From Hippophae tibetana (taxonomy: Eukaryota > Streptophyta > Magnoliopsida > Rosales > Elaeagnaceae): 64,000 nt of DNA. Positions 40,639 to 52,892 of the stretch are shown piece by piece. The stretch lies in the NCBI GenBank assembly GCA_037013495.1, contig CM072812.1, positions 61,846,938 to 61,910,937 of the forward strand. The letters run 5' to 3'. The notes under the pieces are model-generated. The model was not told the DNA's origin and ran no database searches. It saw nothing but the letters and a program-made list of their open reading frames with translations. Every line of letters begins with the position of its first letter. Within the stretch, counting starts at the first letter, position 1. Both the position numbers and the translations under genes were made by a program.

Positions 40639-43600
40639 ATGAGTTTTCACTCACGAATGAAAAGAACAATTAAATAATTATTGTTTTAAATCTAAAATTC
40701 AAAAACGGATAGATGAAGACATATAAATTATTTTCTTCACCAAGGCTCTCATTCTAAATTATATTTAACCTTTAGGTGAACAACCTAGTAAATGAACGAA
40801 ATATTAACGATTGAATTGCAAAGAACATGTTTAAGATGATTAATAAAGAATCCTATCGAAAAAGAACCGAAAACAACGCAATATGGTGAAACCAAAATTT
40901 CTAACATCAGTAAGTTGTGTAAACAATGGAGTTTGGGTTCCCAAATGTTGAGAATAGAACTAATGCTTTGATGCATTTTTAGAAATCGTAACGACCTTCC
41001 ATATGATTTATTATAATAGCGGTGTCAATGCATGATTTAAAAATTTTAACAGTTTAACGTTGCAACCCCAATTAATAACTTCTTTGTTTTTTAAACTGTG
41101 ACATGGTGCAACAATCTTATTCTTTTGAAAAACAAAGATAGATCAACACACATAAAAAAAGGAACAAAAAAAATACGAACATTTTAAAGAAAACTATAAA
41201 AGGAAATCCAAAGATTAAAACAACGACAACAAAATTGATAGAAAACGCAAGGGATGAAGCATTAAATTTCTTTCTTTTTATTGTGAGTTTTCACTCAAGA
41301 ATGAAAAAAAAAATTAAATAATTATTGTTTTAAATCTAAAATTCAAAAACGGATAGATGAAGACATATAAATTATTTTCTTCACCAAGGCTCTCATTCTA
41401 AATTATATTTAACCTTTAGGTGAACAACCTAGTAAATGAACGAAATATTAACGATTGAATTGCAAAGAACGTGTTTAAGATGATTAATAAAGAATCCTAT
41501 AGAAAAAGAACCGAAAACAACGCAATATGGTGAAACCAAAATTTCTAACATCAGTAAGTTGTGTAAACAATGGAGTTTGGGTTCCCAAATGTTGAGAATA
41601 GAACTAATGCTTTGTTGCATTTTTAGAAATCGTAACGACCTTCCATATGATTTATTATAATAGCGGTGTCAATGCATGATTTAAAAATTTTAACAGTTTA
41701 ACGTTGCAACCCCAATTAATAACTTCTTTGTTTTTTAAACTGTGACATGGTGCAACAATCTTATTCTTTTGAAAAACAAAGATAGATCAACACACATAAA
41801 AAAAGGAACAAAAAAAATACGAAGATTTTAAAGAAAACTATAAAAGGAAATCCAAAGATTAAAACAACGACAACAAAATTGATAGAAAACGCAAGGGATG
41901 AAGCATTAAATTTCTTTCTTTTTATTGTGAGTTTTCACTCAAGAATGAAAAAAAAATTAAATAATTATTGTTTTAAATCTAAAATTCAAAAACGGATAGA
42001 TGAAGACATATAAATTATTTTCTTCACCAAGGCTCTCATTCTAAATTATATTTAACATTTAGGTGAACAACCTAGTAAATGAACGAAATATTAACGATTG
42101 AATTGCAAAGAACGTGTTTAAGATGATTAATAAAGAATCCTATAGAAAAAGAACCGAAAACAACGCAATATGGTGAAACCAAAATTTCTAACATCAGTAA
42201 GTTGTGTAAACAATGGAGTTTGGGTTCCCAAATGTTGAGAATAGAACTAATGCTTTGTTGCATTTTTAGAAATCGTAACGACCTTCCATATGATTTATTA
42301 TAATAGCGGTGTCAATGCATGATTTAAAAATTTTAACAGTTTAACGTTGCAACCCCAATTAATAACTTCTTTGTTTTTTAAACTGTGACATGGTGCAACA
42401 ATCTTATTCTTTTGAAAAACAAAGATAGATCAACACACATAAAAAAAGGAACAAAAAAAATACGAAGAATTTAAAGAAAACTATAAAAGGAAATCCAAAG
42501 ATTAAAACAACGACAACAAAATTGATAGAAAACGCAAGGGATAAAGCATTAAATTTCTTTCTTTTTATTGTGAGTTTTCACTCAAGAATGAAAAAAAAAT
42601 TAAATAATTTTTGTTTTAAATCTAAAATTCAAAAACGGATAGATGAAGACATATAACCTTTTTTTTTTCACCACGGCTCTCATTCTAAATTACGTGTAAC
42701 CTTTAGGTCAACAAACTAGTAACTCAATGAAATATTAACAATTGAATTGGAAAGAACGTGGTTAAGATGATTAATATAGAAACCTATAGAAAAAGAACCG
42801 AAAACAACGCAATATGGTGAAACCAAAATTTATGACATCAGTAAGTTGTGTAAACAATGGAGTTTGGGTTCCCAAATGTTGAGAATAGAACTAATGCTTT
42901 GTTGCATTTTTAGAAATCGAAACGACCTTCCATATGATTTACTATAATAGCCGTGTCGATGCACGATTTAAAATTTTTAATAGTTTAACGTTGCAACCCC
43001 AATTAATAACTTCTTTGTTTTTTAAACTGTGACAAGCTGCAACAATCTTATTCTTTTGAAAAACAAAGATAGATTAACACACATAAAAAAAGGAACAAAA
43101 AAAAAGATACGAAGAATTTAAAGAAAACTATGAATGGAAATCCAAAGATTAAAACAACGACAACAGAATTGATAGAAAACGCATAGGATGAAGGATTAAA
43201 TTTCTTTCATTTTATTGTGAGTTTTCACTCACGAATGAAAAGAACAATTAAATAATTATTGTTTTAAATCTAAAATTCAAAAACGGATAGATGAAGACAT
43301 ATAAATTATTTTCTTCACCAAGGCTCTCATTCTAAATTATATTTAACCTTTAGGTGAACAACCTAGTAAATGAACGAAATATTAACGATTGAATTGCAAA
43401 GAACATGTTTAAGATGATTAATAAAGAATCCTATCGAAAAAGAACCGAAAACAACGCAATATGGTGAAACCAAAATTTCTAACATCAGTAAGTTGTGTAA
43501 ACAATGGAGTTTGGGTTCCCAAATGTTGAGAATAGAACTAATGCTTTGATGCATTTTTAGAAATCGTAACGACCTTCCATATGATTTATTATAATAGCGG

Positions 43601-43860
43601 TGTCAATGCATGATTTAAAAATTTTAACAGTTTAACGTTGCAACCCCAATTAATAACTTCTTTGTTTTTTAAACTGTGACATGGTGCAACAATCTTATTC
43701 TTTTGAAAAACAAAGATAGATCAACACACATAAAAAAAGGAACAAAAAAAATACGAACATTTTAAAGAAAACTATAAAAGGAAATCCAAAGATTAAAACA
43801 ACGACAACAAAATTGATAGAAAACGCAAGGGATGAAGCATTAAATTTCTTTCTTTTTATT
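40639..43860 (+). repeat. A-A-A-G-A block, repeating parts of 29.0-32.2 kb
   Basis: Monomers start at 40639 (A, 'cctatcg', 'tttgatgc'), 41283 (A), 41927 (A, 'ttaacatttagg'), 42570 (G, 'caccacggc') and 43217 (A, preceded by 'ttctttcatttt'). 40639-42569 corresponds to 30306-32240 (offset about 10333 bp). 41927-43860 corresponds to 29016-30950 (offset about 12911 bp, sharing 'ttctttcatttt' and 'ggataaagc'). The two correspondences overlap at 41927, so the block seems assembled by two overlapping exchanges. Confidence 0.84.
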
Positions 43861-46800
43861 GTGAGTTTTCACTCAAGAATGAAAAAAAAAATTAAATAAT
43901 TATTGTTTTAAATCTAAAATTCAAAAACGGATAGATGAAGACATATAAATTATTTTCTTCACCAAGGCTCTCATTCTAAATTATATTTAACCTTTAGGTG
44001 AACAACGTAGTAAATGAACGAAATATTAACGATTGAATTGCAAAGAACGTGTTTAAGATGATTAATAAAGAATCCTATAGAAAAAGAACCGAAAACAACG
44101 CAATATGGTGAAACCAAAATTTCTAACATCAGTAAGTTGTGTAAACAATGGAGTTTGGGTTCCCAAATGTTGAGAATAGAACTAATGCTTTGTTGCATTT
44201 TTAGAAATCGTAACGACCTTCCATATGATTTATTATAATAGCGGTGTCAATGCATGATTTAAAAATTTTAACAGTTTAACGTTGCAACCCCAATTAATAA
44301 CTTCTTTGTTTTTTAAACTGTGACATGGTGCAACAATCTTATTCTTTTGAAAAACAAAGATAGATCAACACACATAAAAAAAGGAACAAAAAAAATACGA
44401 AGAATTTAAAGAAAACTATAAAAGGAAATCCAAAGATTAAAACAACGACAACAAAATTGATAGAAAACGCAAGGGATAAAGCATTAAATTTCTTTCTTTT
44501 TATTGTGAGTTTTCACTCAAGAATGAAAAAAAAATTAAATAATTATTGTTTTAAATCTAAAATTCAAAAACGGATAGATGAAGACATATAACCTTTTTTT
44601 TTCACCACGGCTCTCATTCTAAATTACGTGTAACCTTTAGGTCAACAAACTAGTAACTCAATGAAATATTAACAATTGAATTGGAAAGAACGTGGTTAAG
44701 ATGATTAATATAGAAACCTATAGAAAAAGAACCGAAAACAACGCAATATGGTGAAACCAAAATTTATGACATTAGTAAGTTGTGTAAACAATGGAGTTTG
44801 GGTTCCCAAATGTTGAGAATAGAACTAATGCTTTGTTGCATTTTTAGAAATCGAAACGACCTTCCATATGATTTACTATAATAGCCGTGTCGATGCACGA
44901 TTTAAAATTTTTAATAGTTTAACGTTGCAACCCCAATTAATAACTTCTTTGTTTTTTAAACTGTGACAAGCTGCAACAATCTTATTCTTTTGAAAAACAA
45001 AGATAGATTAACACACATAAAAAAAGGAACAAAAAAAAAAGATACGAAGAATTTAAAGAAAACTATGAATGGAAATCCAAAGATTAAAACAACGACAACA
45101 GAATTGATAGAAAACGCATAGGATGAAGGATTAAATTTCTTTCTTTTTATTGTGAGTTTTCACTCACGAATGAAAAGAACAATTAAATAATTATTGTTTT
45201 AAATCTAAAATTCAAAAACGGATAGATGAAGACATATAAATTATTTTCTTCACCAAGGCTCTCATTCTAAATTATATTTAACCTTTAGGTGAAAAACCTA
45301 GTAAATGAACAAAATATTAACGATTGAATTGCAAAGAACGTGTTTAAGATGATTAATAAAGAATCCTATAGAAAAAGAACCGAAAACAACGCAATGTGGT
45401 GAAACCAAAATTTCTAACATCAGTAAGTTGTGTAAACAATGGAGTTTTGGTTCCCAAATGTTGAGAATAGAACTAATGCTTTGTTGCATTTTTAGAAATC
45501 GTAACGACCTTCCATATGATTTATTATAATAGCGGTGTCAATGCATGATTTAAAAATTTTAACAGTTTAACGTTGCAACCCCAATTAATAACTTCTTTGT
45601 TTTTTAAACTGTGACATGGTGCAACAATCTTATTCTTTTGAAAAACAAAGATAGATCAACACACATAAAAAAAGGAACAAAAAAAATACGAAGAATTTAA
45701 AGAAAACTATAAAAGGAATTCCAAAGATTAAAACAACGACAACAAAATTGATAGAAAACGCAAGGGATGAAGCATTAAATTTCTTTCTTTTTATTGTGAG
45801 TTTTCACTCAAGAATGAAAAAAAAAATTAAATAATTATTGTTTTAAATCTAAAATTCAAAAACGGATAGATGAAGACATATAACCTTTTTTTTCACCACG
45901 GCTCTCATTCTAAATTACGTGTAACCTTTAGGTCAACAAACTAGTAACTCAATGAAATATTAACAATTGAATTGGAAAGAACGTGGTTAAGATGATTAAT
46001 ATAGAAACCTATAGAAAAAGAACCGAAAACAACGCAATAAGGTGAAACCAAAATTTATTACATCTGTAATTTGTGTAAACAATGGAGTTTGGGTTCAAAA
46101 ATATTGAGAACAGAACTAATGCTTTGTTACATTTTTAGAAATCGAAACGACCTTCCATATGATTTACAATAATAGATGTGTCGATGCACGATTTAAAAAT
46201 TTTAATAGTTTAACGTTGCAACCCGAATTAATAACTTCTTTGTTTTTTAAACTCTGATATGGTGCAACAATCTTATTCTTTTGAAAAACAAAGATAGATT
46301 AACACACATGAAAAAAAGGAACAAAACAAATACGAAGAATTTAAAAAAAAACTATAAAAGGAAATCCAAAGATTAACACAACGGCAACAAAATTGATAGA
46401 AAACGCAAGGGATGAAGCATTAAATTTCTTTCTTTTTATTGTGAGTTTTCACTCACGAATGAAAAGAACAATTAAATAATTATTGTTTTAAATCTAAAAT
46501 TCAAAAACGGATAGATGAAGACATATAAATTATTTTCTTCACCAAGGCTCTCATTCTAAATTATATTTAACCTTTAGGTGAACAACTTACTAAATGAAGG
46601 AAATATTAACGATTGAATTGCAAAGAACGTGGTTAAGATGATTAATAAAGAATCCTATAGAAAAAGAACCGAAAACAACGCAATATGGTGAAACCAAAAT
46701 TTCTAACATCAATAAGTTGTGTAAACAATGGAGTTTGGGTTCCCAAATGTTGAGAATAGAACTAATGCTTTGTTGCATTTTTAGAAATCGTAACGACCTT

Positions 46801-47730
46801 CCATATGATTTATTATAATAGCGGTGTCAATGCATGATTTAAAAATTTTAAAAGTTTAACGTTGCAACCCCAATTAATAACTTCTTTGTTTTTTAAACTG
46901 TGACATGGTGCAACAATCTTATTCTTTTGAAAAACAAAGATAGATCAACACACATAAAAAAAGGAACAAAAAAAATACGAAGAATTTAAAGAAAACTATA
47001 AAAGGAAATCCAAAGATTAAAACAACGACAACAAAATCGATAGAAAACGCAAGGGATGAAGCATTAAATTTCTTTCTTTTTATTGTGAGTTTTCACTCAA
47101 GAATTAAAAAAAAATTAAATAATTATTGTTTTAAATCTAAAATTCAAAAACGGATAGATGAAGACATATAACCTTTTTTTTTCACCACGACTCTCATTCT
47201 AAAATATGTGTAACCTTTAGGTCAACAAACTAGTAACTCAATGAAATAATAACAATTGAATTGGAAAGAACATGGTTAAGATGATTAATAGAGAAACCTA
47301 TAGAAAAACAACCGAAAACAACGCAATATGGTGAAACCAAAATTTATGACATCAGTAAGTTGTGTAAACAATGGAGTTTGGGTTCCCAAATGTTGAGAAC
47401 AGAACTAATGCTTTGTTACATTTTTAGAAATCGAAATGACCATCCATATGATTTACTATAATAGCTGTGTCGATGCACGATTTAAAAATTTTAACAGTTT
47501 AACGTTGCAACCCCAATTAATAACTTCTTTGTTTTTTAAACTCCTGACATGCTGCAACAATCTTATTTTTTTGAAAAACAAAGATTGATGAACACACATA
47601 AAAAAAGGAACAAAAAAAAGATACGAAGAATTTAAAGAAAACTATAAAAGGAAATATAAAGATTAAAACAACGACAACAAAATTGAGAGAAAACGCAAGG
47701 GATGAAGGATTAAATTTCTTTCTTTTTATT
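43861..47730 (+). repeat. Six-monomer higher-order unit (A-G-A-G'-A-G''), copy 1, 3870 bp
   Basis: Monomers start at 43861 (A with 'gaacaacgtag'), 44505 (G with 'gacattagtaag'), 45152 (A with 'gaaaaaccta' and 'caatgtggtg'), 45796 (G' with 'caataaggtg' and 'catctgtaatttg'), 46441 (A with 'aacttactaaatgaagg') and 47085 (G'' with 'caccacgactc' and 'aaaatatgtg', ending in 'aactcctgacatg' and 'ggaaatataaag'). All these private variants recur 3870-3871 bp downstream. Confidence 0.93.
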
Positions 47731-50700
47731 GCGAGTTTTCACTCAAGAATGAAAAAAAAAATTAAATAATTATTGTTTTAAATCTAAAATTCAAAAACGG
47801 ATAGATGAAGACATATAAATTATTTTCTTCACCAAGGCTCTCATTCTAAATTATATTTAACCTTTAGGTGAACAACGTAGTAAATGAACGAAATATTAAC
47901 GATTGAATTGCAAAGAACGTGTTTAAGATGATTAATAAAGAATCCTATAGAAAAAGAACCGAAAACAACGCAATATGGTGAAACCAAAATTTCTAACATA
48001 AGTAAGTTGTGTAAACAATGGAGTTTGGGTTCCCAAATGTTGAGAATAGAACTAATGCTTTGTTGCATTTTTAGAAATCGTAACGACCTTCCATATGATT
48101 TATTATAATAGCGGTGTCAATGCATGATTTAAAAATTTTAACAGTTTAACGTTGCAACCCCAATTAATAACTTCTTTGTTTTTTAAACTGTGACATGGTG
48201 CAACAATCTTATTCTTTTGAAAAACAAAGATAGATCAACACAAATAAAAAAAGGAACAAAAAAAATACGAAGAATTTAAAGAAAACTATAAAAGGAAATC
48301 CAAAGATTAAAACAACGACAACAAAATTGATAGAAAACGCAAGGGATAAAGCATTAAATTTCTTTCTTTTTATTGTGAGTTTTCACTCAAGAATGAAAAA
48401 AAAATTAAATAATTATTGTTTTAAATCTAAAATTCAAAAACGGATAGATGAAGACATATAACCTTTTTTTTTCACCACGGCTCTCATTCTAAATTACGTG
48501 TAACCTTTAGGTCAACAAACTAGTAACTCAATGAAATATTAACAATTGAATTGGAAAGAACGTGGTTAAGATGATTAATATAGAAACCTATAGAAAAAGA
48601 ACCGAAAACAACGCAATATGGTGAAACCAAAATTTATGACATTAGTAAGTTGTGTAAACAATGGAGTTTGGGTTCCCAAATGTTGAGAATAGAACTAATG
48701 CTTTGTTGCATTTTTAGAAATCGAAACGACCTTCCATATGATTTACTATAATAGCCGTGTCGATGCACGATTTAAAATTTTTAATAGTTTAACGTTGCAA
48801 CCCCAATTAATAACTTCTTTGTTTTTTAAACTGTGACAAGCTGCAACAATCTTATTCTTTTGAAAAACAAAGATAGATTAACACACATAAAAAAAGGAAC
48901 AAAAAAAAAAGATACGAAGAATTTAAAGAAAACTATGAATGGAAATCCAAAGATTAAAACAACGACAACAGAATTGATAGAAAACGCATAGGATGAAGGA
49001 TTAAATTTCTTTCTTTTTATTGTGAGTTTTCACTCACGAATGAAAAGAACAATTAAATAATTATTGTTTTAAATCTAAAATTCAAAAACGGATAGATGAA
49101 GACATATAAATTATTTTCTTCACCAAGGCTCTCATTCTAAATTATATTTAACCTTTAGGTGAAAAACCTAGTAAATGAACAAAATATTAACGATTGAATT
49201 GCAAAGAACGTGTTTAAGATGATTAATAAAGAATCCTATAGAAAAAGAACCGAAAACAACGCAATGTGGTGAAACCAAAATTTCTAACATCAGTAAGTTG
49301 TGTAAACAATGGAGTTTTGGTTCCCAAATGTTGAGAATAGAACTAATGCTTTGTTGCATTTTTAGAAATCGTAACGACCTTCCATATGATTTATTATAAT
49401 AGCGGTGTCAATGCATGATTTAAAAATTTTAACAGTTTAACGTTGCAACCCCAATTAATAACTTCTTTGTTTTTTAAACTGTGACATGGTGCAACAATCT
49501 TATTCTTTTGAAAAACAAAGATAGATCAACACACATAAAAAAAGGAACAAAAAAAATACGAAGAATTTAAAGAAAACTATAAAAGGAATTCCAAAGATTA
49601 AAACAACGACAACAAAATTGATAGAAAACGCAAGGGATGAAGCATTAAATTTCTTTCTTTTTATTGTGAGTTTTCACTCAAGAATGAAAAAAAAAATTAA
49701 ATAATTATTGTTTTAAATCTAAAATTCAAAAACGGATAGATGAAGACATATAACCTTTTTTTTCACCACGGCTCTCATTCTAAATTACGTGTAACCTTTA
49801 GGTCAACAAACTAGTAACTCAATGAAATATTAACAATTGAATTGGAAAGAACGTGGTTAAGATGATTAATATAGAAACCTATAGAAAAAGAACCGAAAAC
49901 AACGCAATAAGGTGAAACCAAAATTTATTACATCTGTAATTTGTGTAAACAATGGAGTTTGGGTTCAAAAATATTGAGAACAGAACTAATGCTTTGTTAC
50001 ATTTTTAGAAATCGAAACGACCTTCCATATGATTTACAATAATAGATGTGTCGATGCACGATTTAAAAATTTTAATAGTTTAACGTTGCAACCCGAATTA
50101 ATAACTTCTTTGTTTTTTAAACTCTGATATGGTGCAACAATCTTATTCTTTTGAAAAACAAAGATAGATTAACACACATGAAAAAAAGGAACAAAACAAA
50201 TACGAAGAATTTAAAAAAAAACTATAAAAGGAAATCCAAAGATTAACACAACGGCAACAAAATTGATAGAAAACGCAAGGGATGAAGCATTAAATTTCTT
50301 TCTTTTTATTGTGAGTTTTCACTCACGAATGAAAAGAACAATTAAATAATTATTGTTTTAAATCTAAAATTCAAAAACGGATAGATGAAGACATATAAAT
50401 TATTTTCTTCACCAAGGCTCTCATTCTAAATTATATTTAACCTTTAGGTGAACAACTTACTAAATGAAGGAAATATTAACGATTGAATTGCAAAGAACGT
50501 GGTTAAGATGATTAATAAAGAATCCTATAGAAAAAGAACCGAAAACAACGCAATATGGTGAAACCAAAATTTCTAACATCAATAAGTTGTGTAAACAATG
50601 GAGTTTGGGTTCCCAAATGTTGAGAATAGAACTAATGCTTTGTTGCATTTTTAGAAATCGTAACGACCTTCCATATGATTTATTATAATAGCGGTGTCAA

Positions 50701-51601
50701 TGCATGATTTAAAAATTTTAAAAGTTTAACGTTGCAACCCCAATTAATAACTTCTTTGTTTTTTAAACTGTGACATGGTGCAACAATCTTATTCTTTTGA
50801 AAAACAAAGATAGATCAACACACATAAAAAAAGGAACAAAAAAAATACGAAGAATTTAAAGAAAACTATAAAAGGAAATCCAAAGATTAAAACAACGACA
50901 ACAAAATCGATAGAAAATGCAAGGGATGAAGCATTAAATTTCTTTCTTTTTATTGTGAGTTTTCACTCAAGAATTAAAAAAAAATTAAATAATTATTGTT
51001 TTAAATCTAAAATTCAAAAACGGATAGATGAAGACATATAACCTTTTTTTTTCACCACGACTCTCATTCTAAAATATGTGTAACCTTTAGGTCAACAAAC
51101 TAGTAACTCAATGAAATAATAACAATTGAATTGGAAAGAACATGGTTAAGATGATTAATAGAGAAACCTATAGAAAAACAACCGAAAACAACGCAATATG
51201 GTGAAACCAAAATTTATGACATCAGTAAGTTGTGTAAACAATGGAGTTTGGGTTCCCAAATGTTGAGAACAGAACTAATGCTTTGTTACATTTTTAGAAA
51301 TCGAAATGACCATCCATATGATTTACTATAATAGCTGTGTCGATGCACGATTTAAAAATTTTAACAGTTTAACGTTGCAACCCCAATTAATAACTTCTTT
51401 GTTTTTTAAACTCCTGACATGCTGCAACAATCTTATTTTTTTTGAAAAACAAAGATTGATGAACACACATAAAAAAAGGAACAAAAAAAAGATACGAAGA
51501 ATTTAAAGAAAACTATAAAAGGAAATATAAAGATTAAAACAACGACAACAAAATTGAGAGAAAACGCAAGGGATGAAGGATTAAATTTCTTTCTTTTTAT
51601 T
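47731..51601 (+). repeat. Six-monomer higher-order unit (A-G-A-G'-A-G''), copy 2, 3871 bp
   Basis: Monomers start at 47731, 48375, 49022, 49666, 50311 and 50955, each matching its partner 3870-3871 bp upstream. By eye I found only about five differences in 3.87 kb: the anchor 'gcgag' at 47731 versus 'gtgag'; 'aacataag' near 48000 versus 'aacatcag'; 'caaataaa' near 48241 versus 'cacataaa'; 'aaaatgc' near 50915 versus 'aaaacgc' (a CpG change); and one extra T near 51435. This is among the youngest large duplications in the window. Confidence 0.93.
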
Positions 51602-52892
51602 GCGAGTTTTCACTCAAGAATGAAAAAAAAAATTAAATAATTATTGTTTTAAATCTAAAATTCAAAAACGGATAGATGAAGACATATAACCTTTTTTTTC
51701 CATCAAGGCTCTCATTCTAAATTACGTGTAACCTTTAGGTCAACAAACTAGTAACTCAATGAAATATTAACAATTGAATTGGAAGAACGTGGTTAAGATG
51801 ATTAATATAGAAACCTATAGAAAAAGAACCGAAAACAACGCAATAAGGTGAAACCAAAATTTATGACATCTGTAATTTGTGTAAACAATGGAGTTTGGGT
51901 TCAAAAATATTGAGAACAGAACTAATGCTTTGTTACATTTTTAGAAATCGAAACGACCTTCCATATGATTTACAATAATAGATGTGTCGATGCACGATTT
52001 AAAAATTTTAATAGTTTAACGTTGCAACCCGAATTAATAACTTCTTTGTTTTTTAAACTCTGATATGGTGCAACAATCTTATTCTTTTGAAAAACAAAGA
52101 TAGATTAACACACATGAAAAAAAGGAACAAAACAAATACGAAGAATTTAAAAAAAAACTATAAAAGGAAATCCAAAGATTAACACAACGGCAACAAAATT
52201 GATAGAAAACGCAAGGGATGAAGCATTAAATTTCTTTCTTTTTATTGTGAGTTTTCACTCAAGAATGAAAAAAACAATTAAATAATTGTTGTTTTAAATC
52301 TAAAATTCAAAAACGGATAGATTAAGACATATAACCTTTTTTCTTCACCAAGGCTCTCATTTTAAATTATCTGTAACCTTTAGGTGAACAACCTAGTAAC
52401 TCAACGAAATATTAACGATTGAATTGCAAAGAACGTGGTTAAGATGATTAATAAAGAATCCTATAGAAAAAGAACCGAAAACAACGCAATATGGTGATAC
52501 CAAAATTTATGACATCATTAAGTTGTGTAAACAATGTAGTTTCGTTCCCAAATGTTGAGAAAAGAACTAATGCTTTGTTGCATTTTTAGAAATCGAAACG
52601 ACCTTCCATATGATTTATTATAATAGCCGTGTCGATGCACGATTTAAAATTTTTAATAGTTTAACGTTGCAACCCCAATAAATAACTTCTTTGTTTTTTA
52701 AGCTGTGACATGCTGCAACAATCTTATTTTTTTGAAAAACAAAGATAGATTAACACACATAAAAAAAGGAACAAAAAAAAAGATACGAAGAATTTAAAGA
52801 AAACTATGAATGGAAATCCAAAGATTAAAACAACGACAAAAGAATTGATAGAAAACGCATGGGATGAAGGATTAAATTTCTTTCTTTTTATT
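50311..52892 (+). repeat. Four-monomer higher-order unit (A-G''-G'-B), copy 1, 2582 bp
   Basis: Monomers start at 50311 (A), 50955 (G''), 51602 (G' with anchor 'gcgag' and 'tccatcaagg') and 52247 (B with 'aattgttgtttt' and 'gatagattaagac'). The first two are shared with the end of the preceding six-monomer unit, so the two higher-order periods overlap. The B monomer here has 'atatggtgatacc' and 'gtttcgttccc', which distinguishes it from the B monomers at 27-40 kb. Confidence 0.9.

Noticed and set aside
40768-40777. Telomere-like sequence in 'acctttaggtg'
   Set aside because: It occurs once per monomer as part of a small palindrome (ACCT-TT-AGGT), not as a tandem short telomeric repeat.
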